The notes below the pieces were generated by a model, which saw nothing but the letters and a program-made list of their open reading frames with translations, had not been told where the DNA came from and did no database searches. Below, piece by piece: positions 46,125 to 57,301 of a stretch of 64,000 bases of DNA. Position 1 is the stretch's first letter; each line of letters begins with the position of its first letter. The position numbers and the translations under genes are program-made. This DNA comes from Cladobotryum mycophilum (Eukaryota > Ascomycota > Sordariomycetes > Hypocreales > Hypocreaceae): contig JAVFKD010000015.1 of assembly GCA_036429605.1 (NCBI GenBank), positions 2,503,421 through 2,567,420 on the forward strand. Reading direction: 5' to 3'.

Positions 46125-46464
46125 TTAGTGATGCTCCTCGCCGTGGTGCTCTCCGTGGTGATCATCCTTGAGGAAGAAATGCTCGTATGCGCAGTATCCG
46201 GCAAAGGCGACTGTGGCGGTGCCCAGGCCGGGGAAGGCAGTCTTGAATCGATTCCACCTAGAGAATGTGCCTGTGTATCGCCAGGACTCACTGTTGGGGT
46301 TGCGGGGGTTAGCTTTGTCGTTCATAGAAACTTGTCGCAGAGGGTGGTCAGGTAGGATGGACGAACGCTCGCTCCCAGGGGTCGTATCGGGGCTGGCCGG
46401 TGGATTCCTTAAAGGCTCGCATATTGAAGCCGGTGATGTTGGCCTTGGGCCCGCGAGAGGCCAT
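46125..46464 (-). CDS. NDUFB3: NADH:ubiquinone oxidoreductase B12-type subunit (NDUFB3 family)
   Basis: Accessory subunit of mitochondrial complex I, membrane arm. Two exons, 46367-46464 and 46125-46290; the 76-nt intron has branch GCTAAC and CAG acceptor, and the codon split GC|T gives WERAESWRYTG. 87 aa. Seen: N-terminal FNMRAFKESTGQPRYDPWER, then SWRYTGTFSRWNRFK, one hydrophobic segment (AFPGLGTATVAFAGYCAYEH) and a His/Asp/Glu-rich tail (KDDHHGEHHGEEHH), the classic layout of this single-pass subunit. The start chosen is the ATG before ASRGPKANITG; upstream sequence in the same frame looks like 5' UTR, possibly containing its own intron. It is divergent from POP2. Confidence 0.9.
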
Positions 46465-47561
46465 TCGCAGTACTCTGTTTTTCCGTCTAGTGATTAGCTT
46501 CTTGTGCATATAGTGCCTAGGGAGGATTAAAAAAAGAATGACGTCTCGGTCTAACCTTGTGGGAAGCATTGTGCCAATTGAGACGCCCCTGCAATTGGAG
46601 CCTCGATCGATCTTGGGGGGGGGGTTGTAGACGGGCTTGGTTTAAGAGAAGGCAAGGCGGTTCGAGGTTCTGAGCGCAAGAGTATGGCACCGGAACAATG
46701 TGGTTCCCTTTGGGGGATTGGCTGCTGGCATTTGCTGGATAATAGTGGGTGGGTTGGTTTTCTAGTGGTGCTTTGGTGGGAGGACAGAGGCACGTGTGCA
46801 CGGACCACAAGTACCGATCTCTTGTAGGCACTGGGCACTGGGCACAAGGCAGTTCGACCTGCTGTGCTGGTGCTGCTGCTGCTGCTGCTACTTGGACTGA
46901 CGCTTCTGTCTCCTCCATTCAAAGAACGAACCAAGCAGATACAACCGAACCTCAATTTTTAAACCCTTCTTGACGACGACGACAAAGCCGCTGTACAAAT
47001 ACCCACACACAAACTCTTCTCCAATCCATCCGGTCATTGACGAAAAAAAGAAAATTATTCAACAAAGACGAGGACAAATAATCATTCACCTACGTAACAG
47101 TTTTTTGTCTATATTCCTACCCAATCTCAATCTCGCACTAGAGGAGTGTGTGTGTCAACCAACCCTTCGAGCCACCTATTTGCCCACTCTCTCTCTCTCT
47201 GTCTCTCTTCCTCCCCCCAAGGACCAAGACGAAACAAACAAGCTACGACGACGACGACGACGACGACATTATTTTTTGTGTGCGCCCTGCGAGGCTGCGA
47301 GACAATAGTTGACAGGGAGAACCTCCTTTTTCTGCTCGACTGCGCGCATACCTACCCTCTCGACAACAAATGGTAACCCCGTCCGGCGATCGACAAGACA
47401 ATAATAATACATTCTCTCCGCCATCACGCTAGAAACGACCCTTCATCGTCACCCCGCGGTCTGGCTCTCGATCTCGTCACCGACGGCGACGGCGTTCGCC
47501 CAACTACCCTCCCAATACCTACGACCCTACAGGACCTCACAGAAACCAACCCTCTTCTCTC
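46465..47561. other. Divergent spacer complex I subunit / POP2
   Basis: About 1.1 kb with a TGC repeat (46870-46889) and an ACG/GAC repeat (47245-47267). A minus-strand frame across 46517-46955 is compositionally biased by the repeat. It probably holds a long POP2 5' UTR. No other gene is supported. Confidence 0.6.
47245..47267. repeat. (GAC)n trinucleotide repeat
   Basis: About seven uninterrupted units, about 300 bp upstream of the POP2 start, probably in its 5' UTR. Confidence 0.85.
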
Positions 47562-49108
47562 ATGCCGCCGCAACATCGTGGCTTCGGTGCTGCGATCGGC
47601 GCACCGTTTCACCAGCCTGGCCTCATCCCTCACAACCAGGTCGGCGTCCAGTCGGGGCCCCTCGGCGGAAACCAGTACCTGAGCGCCAATGCACAGATCA
47701 ATCCCTTTGCGGGGGGAACTCGAACGCCTTTGGCGGCAGCGGCCTCAATGGGGGCGCCTCTGGCTTCGCCGACACAGGCTTCGGCAGCCAGAGCGCAAGG
47801 ATGGGGTTTGCGCATGGGCCGGGGGCCGCCGCAGCTCTGCAGCAACCGCAGCACGGCGGCCAGATGCAGCACAACGTGCTGATGGACCATCCCACCATGA
47901 GGAGCCAGCAGTCCAACAAGGGGAGGATACGCGAGGTCTGGAAGAACAACCTTCACGAGGAGATGGCCGTGCTGAGAGATCTCGTGGACAAGTACCCCTA
48001 CATTGCAATGGTGAGTGAATGAAGGAGCGGCAATTTACGAAATGACGGTCGACTAATTTTTTGCAAGGACACTGAATTCCCCGGTGTTGTGTCAAGACCC
48101 ATGGGCGGCTTCAGAGGGAAGAGTGACTATCATTACCAATGTTTGCGGACGAACGTGGATATGCTTAAAGTAATCCAAATAGGACTTACCCTCTTCAACG
48201 AGGATGGCGAGACCCCGCCGCCCAGAGCCGGAACCGACCTAGGGCTCAGTCCTGCTGCGAGACGAAACCTCGGCCAGGGACCCTTTCCTTATTCGTGGCA
48301 GTTCAACTTTAAGTTCTCCCTCAAGGACGACATGTATAACGAGAAGTCTATAGAATCTCTACAGCAGGCCGGCATCGATTTCAACGTCCTCGAGCGTGAT
48401 GGCATTGACCCACACGAATTTGCCTCTCTACTCATTCCATCGGGCCTTGTCTGTTTCGATAATGTCAAATGGATTTCCTTCCACGGTGGCTATGACTTTG
48501 GTTACCTGACTAAGCTTTTGATTTGCATGCCCCTCCCTAACGATGAAGTCGACTTTGATCACAGGATGAAGCTTTACTTCCCCACGACTTACGACGTGAA
48601 GCACTTGATGAAGTATGCCATCAAACTCCACAACTCTGGACTCCTCACACCTAGCGATCCCAATAGTGCCGAGATTCTGCAAAAGTTTGAGCACAAGTCG
48701 GGGTTGGAGAATATTGCCGAGACGCTCAAGGTGAAGCGCATCGGCTCGGCTCACCAGGCGGGGTCCGACTCGCTGCTCACGGGCAAGGTCTTCTTCCAGA
48801 TGCGGGACAAGATTTTCAACGGCGAGATTCCGGATGAGCACGTTGGCAAAGTGTGGGGCCTGGGCATTCCCGATATCAGCCTCTTGATGTCCTCGATGAT
48901 GGGCCAGGGAGGGAACGGAAACGATCAGCATACAAACGGCGGGCAGAATGGTGGAGCGCCTAGTACGCCCAACACCGGCAGTGTCGGCCTCGTCACAACG
49001 CCCGCGGCGCAGAGCCATAACACGAATGGCCTGACTCACGTGGGACCGATGACTCCGGGCGGCGGAGGTGGTGTATTTGGCAGCTTTGCGTTTGGGGGCA
49101 GCAGATAG
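47562..49108 (+). CDS. pop2: CCR4-NOT deadenylase subunit POP2/CAF1, with an apparent -1 frameshift
   Basis: DEDD-type 3'-5' exoribonuclease that shortens mRNA poly(A) tails within CCR4-NOT. Exons 47562-48010 and 48068-49108 (57-nt intron inside IAM|DTEFPG), about 496 aa. Nuclease motifs: MDTEFPGV (Asp151/Glu153), HGGYDFGYL (Asp about 292) and AHQAGSDSLLT (His/Asp about 378-385). The domain is introduced by IREVWKNNLHEEMAVLRDL. The N-terminal 125 residues are Gly/Gln/Asn-rich, as in other fungal POP2 proteins; the C-terminal tail is Gly/Asn-rich. The frame changes at the G6 run 47711-47716 in the N-terminal tract: INPFAGG continues as NSNAFGGSGLNGG only if one more G is present. The catalytic domain itself is intact, so this is probably an assembly error. 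Confidence 0.92.
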
Positions 49109-50226
49109 GGATCTGTGATGGGATGTCACCTGCCCATGTATTGAACACACTTTGGCTTTTTTTCCATGTTTTTTTTTTGTTTTTCTAAAGAGAAAAAAAG
49201 AGGACTTTCAATTTCTGCTCCCCCTTTTTTTTGTAATGGCGTTTTTTTTTGACTCTGGCTTTTGATGAGTTGGTGGTTAGTGAATGTTTCAGGGGAGGAA
49301 GGGTTATAAAGAAATGGAAGGGGGGAGGGGGAGGGGCTAGTAAGATGGGTTTGACGTGCCGTGCCGTGCTCGTCTTGATGTTTTGTATCTTCTGCCTGTC
49401 TGCGTACTGTTATCGGTGTTCCTTTCTCTCGTTCATCCTAAGTCGTCTTCATCCCATGTCATTATAGAAACTCTTTTTTTTTTTTTTTTTTTGATCTTTC
49501 CCCCTTTCTTACTGCTAGGGTTTTATGGTGAAGAGGTGGGGAAGAAGAAGTCAAGGTTTTCGTTTTTTTGTACATGGACTTTTCTACCTAGGGGGAGGAA
49601 TGATGAAGGGGGATATGATGAAGGGAAACCCGGGAAAAGGGATGGGAATGGCGGCTGGAACTCGGATGTGTGACTTGGGAGGGGCTCCATTGCGTCTTTG
49701 TATTATGTCCTAGGGAGAAGGTTCGAATGTGAAATCCTGTATAGTTCTTGCAACATGATGGATATGAAATGGGAAAGGGCTTCTTTCTGGTCTGGTTTGG
49801 TCTGGGCTTGGTTATGGTTAATGGTATAGTGAAACCAGTGTATCTATTCAACTACCTCCCTCCCTTGTTTATCCATCAAAGCCCTCATCGTATGGAAATA
49901 TCATAATCGCTCATTCGCCAGTAACATACACAAGAAAAAGAAGGGTGAAAACAAAACTAAAAAAAGCAATCCGTAACCTCCCCCTAAGCTCCCAAGCAAG
50001 AAAACACCCTATTTCAACGTAGCCAAACAATCGGAGCATAAAGCAACCCAAAAAATAAATAAAGCCACTCCCCCCAAAAAAAACACAATTCGTAAGAATG
50101 AATATCCTTCCTAGAAGAAAGGTTTCCACTTCCCAAGATGCACACGCTGTTAAAAGGCAACCCCGAGGATGAAAAGTTTCAAGCAGTAAAAGAAAAAGAA
50201 AGAGAAAAAAGGGGTTTTTTTCTTCT
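49109..50226. other. Convergent spacer POP2 / FYV10
   Basis: About 1.1 kb of 3' UTR-like DNA with a T20 run (49473-49492). No coding signal is seen. Confidence 0.6.
49473..49492. repeat. Poly-T homopolymer
   Basis: About 20 consecutive T in non-coding DNA; its length is likely unreliable in the assembly. Confidence 0.85.
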
Positions 50227-51613
50227 TCAAGTAATGTAAACCTTCTTGAGATCGTCCATGGCAAAGTCATCGCCGGTGAGCGGGTCTTTCACCCTGTTGG
50301 AAGGGAGCCCAGCCTTTTGTGCCTGGTCCTGGAGGCGCGCTTTCCCGTAGACTCGGCCGTTGGGGAGGAGGAACAAGTCGTGCTCTACATGGCTCTTGGC
50401 GTGGTGGGCGTAGGGGACGTTGCGCGCCAGGTCGTTGAGCTCGGTCGAGCAGATGGGGCAGACGCCGTGGCCGAGGGTGGAGACAGAGTCGGCGGCGTCC
50501 CGCTCGTGGGAAGCGTGGCACGCGGGCGTCTTGAGGGCCGACAGACCCGAGGAGAGTGCGACGTGGAGGAGCGGCACGGAGGGGAGGGCGAGGAGGCTGT
50601 TGTGCGCGTCGGTGAAGAGGTCGGCGAGCTCGGCCCAGCAGCTCGTCTTGTAGAGCTCGCCGTAGGTGGCGGCCGAGGGGCTGCTGGGCGGGATGGCGAG
50701 GAGGCCTGACGCCTGCTGGATTTCCCTGGGGTAGGTCTTGGCGTACGGGAGGAGGTATTTCCTGGCGTGGGTGATGGCCTCCTTGAGCTTTGGCTCGGAT
50801 TCCGTGCGGATGAGTTCGACATATTGCTGGAGGCGAAGCATGAACTCCAGTTTGCTCTGTTTGTATAAGTTTGTTTTTAGCACATGTTCCCAAAAGAAGG
50901 AGAAAGAAAGAAAAAAACATACCTCCATCTTTCGCAATTCCTTCTTGTTGTCGGTGCACCAAGCAAGCGCCTCGCTGACGCTCTCGTTGAGCAGAGCCTC
51001 TCGTATCCGACTCATGCCCACAAAGGTATCGACGTCCACCAGGTCATCCATGCCCTTCTCCCTGGCCAGCTCGCCGGCGCTGTCGTTGTACCCGTGCCTC
51101 AGCAGGTAATCCGCCAGCAGCCTGTCCAGCCTCTTCCGGCTCCATCCCTCGTACCGCACCTCGTCGACGGTCCTCATGCTGTACAGCTCATCCAGGTGGG
51201 AGATCCTGGCGGCGGTCTGGTGGTGCAGCCTGGCCTCCTCGTCGGCGTAGGTCGTCAACTTGCGCTTGACGCCGCGCATCTTGGCGAGCATGGCGTCGAT
51301 GTTGCGGAGGACATCCTGCTGGGAGGCGCGGTTGGTGAGGGCGGCGGTGGCGGACTCCTTGAGGAGGGTCTTGAGGGACGAGGTGTCCTTTTCGATGGTG
51401 AAGTGGGCGGAGCGGAAGTTTTTGCGGAGGAGCTCGTGGGGGAGGCGGAGGAGAGGTTGGTCCTGTGAAGGAAATATCGGACGGATTAGTTGGGGGTTTG
51501 TTGTTGGGCGAAAAGATGAATGGATGGATGGGGGGGGGGGGGATGTTTTGTTTTTAACGTACGAGGAGGAGATGATCGTTGTGTTTAATGGCTGAATTAT
51601 CGTGGTCTGCCAT
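50227..51613 (-). CDS. fyv10: GID/CTLH ubiquitin ligase subunit FYV10 (GID9/MAEA family)
   Basis: Component of the GID (CTLH) E3 ligase; in yeast it targets gluconeogenic enzymes for degradation. Exons 51563-51613, 50923-51462 and 50227-50856 give 406 aa. The true start is MADHDNSAIKHN at 51613; a frame starting at 51663 reads through the first intron. The second intron (50857-50922) is a stop-free 66 nt and, if kept, adds 22 hydrophobic residues. Domains: helical N-terminus, LisH about 125-157 (KRLDRLLADYLLRHGY), CTLH about 163-222, then a CRA-like helical region. A degenerate RING starts at Cys330 (VCPICSTELNDL, VPYAHHAKSHVEHD, LPNGRVYG), ending GDDFAMDDLKKVYIT. Order and length match the family. 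It needs its RING partner GID2/RMD5, which is not in this window. Confidence 0.92.
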
Positions 51614-52356
51614 GATTGAAGCTGGGGGGGGATTCTAATCACAATGCCTTCAAGAGAAGACACATCCGTGATGACTTCAATCTTTTGACGCTGATGGTTG
51701 GGTTTATCAAAAAGTGGATGGGAGAGAGAAAGCTGTAGTTTGATAAAGCTTCGGCTATGTAACCTCCGTAAACGGTATGTACTTGGTAATGCTTGGTGGT
51801 AATCAACTTATCGATTGTCCTATTATCCTATAGCGGTGACGTACCGAACTTGGCTGGGCGGGGGTGCTATCTAAATGCAACCCATTGTCACGAGATGCAC
51901 GCCATCATATGTTTTCTCATATTGACTCACTCTTGGAGGCTGCAAATACTACGCAATTCATATGCCAATTACTCCTTTATGAGTGATTATTCTATATAAT
52001 ACCTTTTAAAAGAGCATATATTCACCACCAAGTTCAATGCACACTGTGAGCTATTATACCCCGCCATACTTGTAGCAGAAGCACACCTGGGATAAGAACA
52101 AGGTACGGTAAGCAATAAGTCACGTCTACAGGTAGTCGAGCTGTTAAGTGGTAATTTGTCTTTTTGATCAATATCAGAGCTGCTATTCATCTGGATCCTG
52201 GAACTATTCTCCAGTAGTTTAAATATGAAAAAGAAAAAGAAAACCAAAAATAAAGAAAAAACGTCCCTCCTCTTAATCTATTCAAGTTCTCAGTTCTCCA
52301 GAAAAACGGACCTCTTCATCCAAAGCATCATATCCTCATCCCAACTCGAATAACGT
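51614..52356. other. Spacer FYV10 start / metallophosphatase stop
   Basis: About 740 bp, AT-rich near 51950-52260. FYV10 promoter and the 3' end of the next gene; nothing else is seen. Confidence 0.6.
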
Positions 52357-53763
52357 TCATGTAGATAGTCTAGTCTTTGCTCGCCATTGCGATAGAAGCT
52401 TCTTCTTCCGTGACCCGGGCCCCGGGGTAATGACTGTATAGTTGCACGTGGGACAATATGTCATCGTATCCGGCGTCGCGGGATACTTGTCCCTCCCGTA
52501 CGTCGCATTAAGCGACACGGCGCCCACCACATCACCGCTCTCTAGTCGGATCCACGTCTCTGCCTCCCACCTGTGCAGCGTCTTCAGGGAGACGCGCACC
52601 TGTCTCGATCCCCGGATCCAGTTCCCGTAGCCGCCGTAGCCAGAGTGCTGCCCGAAGCAGAGGTTGACGCCGGTGCCGGCCACGGTCATGCCGGGGACGA
52701 GCCGGTCCCATTTGTAGCACCAGGTGTCGCCGTGATCGTGTCCCGAGAATAGGCCAATGAGTCCCGGCGTCGAGACGATGGCTTGCATGAAGGGGATGTC
52801 TTGGCCGCCATAGTCACAGGATGGATCGTTGCGGCCGTCAGGACACCAGCCTTGTGCTTGCTGGCCGAGCGGGTAGTCGGCATTGATACCCGGTTGCTTG
52901 TTCGGATCGATGCTATCCCGACCGTTTTCGGTTTGCAGAGCCACAGAGGCCTCGGTGGGAATATGCACAAATGCAAGCGAAGGGATGGTGCGTCCGAAGC
53001 GTGCGTTGATCAGGCTGCTGGTGGATTGGAACCACTGTACGACGCTGTCATCAACCCACCCAGGCTTTCCCACAAAGCTGCCGTCTGGATGACGCTCCTG
53101 GAAATTGAAGCCGCCGCGGCTGTCGAAGAACCACAGCAGCAACTCTGGCGTGCAAAGCAACTCGTTGCATCCGGGTGCGTATACGGGTAGGTAATAATTG
53201 GAAACGCCGGCGTTCTTTCCCGGTACCATGCTGCGCGTCAAGCAGTTTGGCCACTGCTGCTCTCGAGCGAGGATGGCAGCTGCTGATAGATTAAACTGGT
53301 TGTCATGGTTGCCATACGTTGATGCCCATGATAGCCCCCGGTCGAGCAACGGTTTGACGAGCTGGTCTATGTATACCGTGCTATTCTCCAAAAAGCCATT
53401 CTCTCCAGTGATGAGATCTCCGTTGAGCACGACAAGACCTGGTGATTCGCTGTCAAGCACCTTGTTGATCACCTTGACGGTGTTGATGTCTTGTTGTGGT
53501 CCCCATTGATCCCATGCATCTTGTTGTTCATGTCAGTAAGATTCATGATGCCTCTTTAGTTCCACTACTTTGGTATACATACTCTCGCCGAAATGCAAAT
53601 CTTCAAAGATGGATACCTGAAATGTTCCATCGTCGTTGAACATTAAAGGACCAGGACCAGGGTGAGGGTAAGGGTTGTTAAAGGTCGACTGATCTGGTGA
53701 TAGTGGTGTTTGGTGAGAGACAGCCACCAGCCAGGCAAACGGGAGCATCAGTCTAGACAACAT
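52357..53763 (-). CDS. Secreted/lumenal calcineurin-like metallophosphatase
   Basis: Exons 53583-53763 and 52357-53519 (63-nt intron, codon split A|AT), 447 aa. The metallophosphoesterase core is complete: Asp55-x-His57 in EDLHFGENAWDQWG, NGDLITGEN, YGNHDNQF, HIPTEA and GHDHGDTWCYKW. It resembles fungal DCR2/purple-acid-type phosphoesterases. Start chosen at 53763 (MLSRLMLPFAWLVAVSHQ), a good signal peptide; an in-frame ATG at 53802 would add 13 polar residues in front and weaken it. Potential N-glycosylation sites (NST, NAT, NYT) and several Cys (e.g. PGCNELLCTPE, YCPTCNYT) fit the secretory pathway. No transmembrane helix besides the signal. Substrate unknown. It shares orientation with the next gene, about 1.1 kb apart. 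Confidence 0.85.
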
Positions 53764-54853
53764 GTTTCCCAAGTTACTCGGCTGTCTATACTTTGATGCC
53801 AACTATCGAATGTGCGTCCGTCGAGTGTTATGAGGCCGTAGGAAACGGCTCTTTTACATCAGACTCACCAAACTTCCGATGACAGCGATGGGAAGTCGTT
53901 CTTTTTATGACTGGCCAAGCGACACACCCATGCAAAAAACTTGAAAGTCTTTGAGCTGCCAAGGTTAACAAAGCAGAAGACAGTAGGAAGGCTCAACCAT
54001 TGCAATCCACAACCACCAGGGGGGACATTGATAACGTTGGCTGCAGGAGAAGCAGCCACCACCAACTTAAAGGTGCTGCCTTGCATGTGCCATCATCCGA
54101 CACAAACGGGCTCCTTGCCTTTTCGGGCAGATGAACAGGCCCCTGGATATCTTCATGGCCAGTATAAGGTCATATGAAGGGGGAATGTATTCAGAAACGC
54201 AGCCAATACCGTTGAAGAGACGAGGAGCGTGGCGTGGAAGGGGGGGGTCACAGCGAAGATGGATCCATGGGCGGGCGCCCAATCTACTGACAATAAATGC
54301 GCTATAAACTAGCGTATTGTTGTTGAGTTATAGCGACGTTTGGGGGGACAGACACCATCATGAAACTCGTAGATGCCTAGGAAGCGATGAAGAAATCGAT
54401 CAAGAGTGGATTTGACTCCGAGCAATAGAGAAAAATAGGGACAATCAAAGATAGTCAAAGAGAATCGAGGGTATCAGAGCCTAGTAAGTAGTAACAATAA
54501 TAAATGTCATATGCAGAAATCATAGAAATCACTCGCAACAATGCATCCATCTGTGCATGTAATTTCCCTCTCACCTGAGCCATGATCACAATCGGCGCCC
54601 GCCCGCTATACTCAAACCTGGATCAGCAGGGAATGGATGGGAGACTTCATTTCTTGTGCGTCGTACAAATTCTAATTCGTTTTCTTTAATCACCAGGCAA
54701 TGAATGAGTGACTCAGGGTGCCATTCATCATCAACTCTAGGTCATTCCATCAGACCATATTCGGTTTAATCAAACGGCAAGTAACCCTATGTATTAAAGC
54801 AATTCTACTCCATTATCAACCACCTTCTTCAAGTTGGTGCTGCATGCATCCCC
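53764..54853. other. Spacer metallophosphatase / mitochondrial helical protein
   Basis: About 1.1 kb; promoter of the phosphatase and 3' region of the next gene. No supported ORF. Confidence 0.6.
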
Positions 54854-56092
54854 TCATTTGGCCTCCTTTTTCGCATCGTCCGCAATATCCTTGGCCTTTT
54901 TAGACTTTTCTTCCAAGACCCTCTTGATGTCCTCAATGGTCTCTTTCAGTAGCTTCTCGCCTTCCTCCTTGTGCTGCTCCGCAATCTTGCCAAGTTGCTG
55001 CAGCTTGGGTAAAATCTCTTCTGCTTGAGGAACCATCTTCAGATACTTGTCCAGGTCTCCCCAACCGCTGGTGATTTCGGAACCCTTTGAGCCGACCTTT
55101 TCCACTGCCTTGTTGATATAGCTTTCCAGGTCTCCAAGTTTGTCCGACTCAACGGCTGACTGCGCCTTGCTGAATAGCTCCTTGACGTTGCCTTGCTTGA
55201 GCGCGTCGGCGTTCTTCTCTACCAATTCCTTGACCTTGGGGTTCTTGTCGAGGTACGGCTTCGCCTCCTCCAGGCCCTTCTTCCATGCCTCATCACCAAG
55301 CTTCTTGACCTGCTGCACCTTTTCCTCGATGAGCTTGCGGGCCTTGTCTAGGTTGGAAGCACTTATGCCGCTGCTGAGGACATCCTTGATCTGACTCCAG
55401 GTCTCGTCTACTTGCTTCTTGGCCTCGGGACCATATTGCTCACCCAGTTGCTTGAGCTGGTCGATGTTGCCTCCAAGCTTCTCCTTGACCTGGGGGTGAT
55501 TGTCAACAATGTCGGAGAGAGCATCGCCAGCAAGGCTGGTTATTTTCTTGGCTACGTCGGCAAGGACCTCGTATGCCTTGGAAGCAGTCTCGACGCTAAG
55601 CCCAGACTTTGAAGCGTCTTGGAGTTGTTTGTATGCATCGCTGATGATCTTGTCGGCTTCTTCGCTGTGGTTTTGGCGAACAGTCTCCCAGTCCTTGAAG
55701 GCGGCATCAACATAGGCGCGGCCTCCGGGGACCCAGCCAACATAGGAGTAGGCGAATTGCTTGATGGAATCTATGGCCTGATCGGAGGTTGGAGTATGTT
55801 CTTGAAGCTTCTTGGCTGCCTCTTCGTATTTCTTGTTAGCCTCGAACAGAGTCTTGTTCAGCTTGCTGGCTGTTCGACCGGCTGGTGTGAATGTGTAAAT
55901 GCCGTAGAAGAGTCCTGCGCCAGCAATACCACCGGCAATGCCTGCTGCGAGCGGGGAATTGCTAAAGGCAGAACCTCCTGTGGACGAGGACGAGGATGTC
56001 GATGACTGGAAGCGAATCTGGCGCTTGGGAAGGTTGAGGGAGCGAACGCCGCGAGACGCTGCCAATCTCGTTGCTGATCTTGCAGAGATCAT
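54854..56092 (-). CDS. Mitochondrial membrane protein with amphipathic helical repeats (LEA/apolipoprotein-like), function unknown
   Basis: Single exon. Start chosen at 56092 (MISARSATRLAASRGVRS), an Arg/Ser/Ala presequence without acids; an upstream in-frame ATG at 56134 adds a less typical leader. 412 aa from the chosen start. After a Ser-rich linker, one glycine-zipper-like transmembrane segment (AAGIAGGIAGAGLFYGIYTF, about residues 50-70) is followed by more than 300 residues of Lys/Glu/Ala-rich amphipathic helix. Loosely repeated DxxKxLxEEK-type units, Pro-interrupted (DNHPQVKEKLG, DKNPKVKELVEKN), run to a charged tail (KKAKDIADDAKKEAK). Such helices recall LEA and apolipoprotein-like proteins in fungal mitochondria. 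Inference: inner-membrane anchored, soluble part in the matrix or intermembrane space. No enzyme motif is seen. Confidence 0.75.
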   Translation of the reverse strand: MISARSATRLAASRGVRSLNLPKRQIRFQSSTSSSSSTGGSAFSNSPLAAGIAGGIAGAGLFYGIYTFTPAGRTASKLNKTLFEANKKYEEAAKKLQEHTPTSDQAIDSIKQFAYSYVGWVPGGRAYVDAAFKDWETVRQNHSEEADKIISDAYKQLQDASKSGLSVETASKAYEVLADVAKKITSLAGDALSDIVDNHPQVKEKLGGNIDQLKQLGEQYGPEAKKQVDETWSQIKDVLSSGISASNLDKARKLIEEKVQQVKKLGDEAWKKGLEEAKPYLDKNPKVKELVEKNADALKQGNVKELFSKAQSAVESDKLGDLESYINKAVEKVGSKGSEITSGWGDLDKYLKMVPQAEEILPKLQQLGKIAEQHKEEGEKLLKETIEDIKRVLEEKSKKAKDIADDAKKEAK

Positions 56093-57301
56093 GATGGTCG
56101 AGAATATCTTGATAGAGAAGGACAAAGGGAACAACGGATTGGATATGAAAGGGAAATGAGGATTGGAATTAGAACGGGAGGGTTTCGTAGCGATTGCGCG
56201 GTGGAAAAGGTTGAAGAAGTTGAAGATGGATCGAGTTGCGTGCTCAGTGTTGACTTTTATTTTATGGTACTTCTTGTAACCGAAACGTTAAGTCAATTGA
56301 ATTATGGAATGATGACGCATACCAAACGGCTAAACGAAAGAACTGGAAACGGCATTTGGCCATTTTTACGTATACGTACGTTCCTGGAAAAGATGAGATA
56401 CCTCTTTCGAACTGTGACGTCAATGATGCTGCGGCGGCGTAAGGACCCTGGATTACGGAGGATCTACTAGCCCCATCCTGGTATTTGTGCATTTGTGCTT
56501 TAATTCCTTTACACATTGAACGAATGCAGTATCTGGTCTACATGGTAACCGTATGTATGGAGGATTTCTGGAAATGGAAGGATAAACAAATAAAATTTCT
56601 AATATTCAAGCTCATGGCACTCATTCAAGCACTTACATTGGAACGCTGAACATGGCAGAAACATTTATCTGTCTGTCATTCCTTTCTGTTTTTCTTGTTT
56701 GTCCATACTTCTCTTGTTTCTCTCTATTTCTAGTCTGCTCATCAGTATTGTTCATCATCACCGATATGAGAATAATAATACTTTATCAAAGGTTCTGATC
56801 CAATGCTGTTTTTTCTCTCGCGCATATGGCTACCTAGTCTAACTATCAGAGGCACATTTTCTTGTAAGCGCCTACGCTGTGGCCAGAGTGCCTTGCATTA
56901 GTCCAGCGCAAAAACTTTTGATTGGTCTTCCGCCGAAATAAAACATGTAGATACTTGTAATTCTGCTTGCGGATGATTTTTACCTGTCGATGCAGTAGCA
57001 GCTTGTTGTTGGTTCCAGGTTCCAGGTTCCAGTCAGTCCAGTCCAGGAAAGGTCCACGGGCGGGCGGCTTAGTGGTGGGCGAATGGCTTAATGCAGCTGG
57101 AGCGCTACAGCTTCTCACCCCACCTGTACTGTGCCGTCCTCGTCCCCACCACCAACCTGCCTCCCTAGAGTGTCTTCATCATCATGTTTACTTGAGAACA
57201 GACTCAAACTCGGATCCGTCGTTTCTACTCTCCTGATTTAAATCTACAGTCGCGCTGAAGAAGCAGAAGAAGACAAAGAAAAGGAGAGGAAGAAACAAAG
57301 C
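56093..57301. other. Divergent spacer, mitochondrial protein / APH-like kinase
   Basis: About 1.2 kb non-coding; both promoters. A short duplicated GGTTCCAGGTTCCAG sits near 57009-57023. No supported ORF. Confidence 0.6.

Noticed and set aside
46517..46955. 133-134-codon minus-strand frames next to the complex I subunit
   Set aside because: Two frames overlap over a TGC repeat and give Ala- or Ser-rich runs; better explained as 5' flank.
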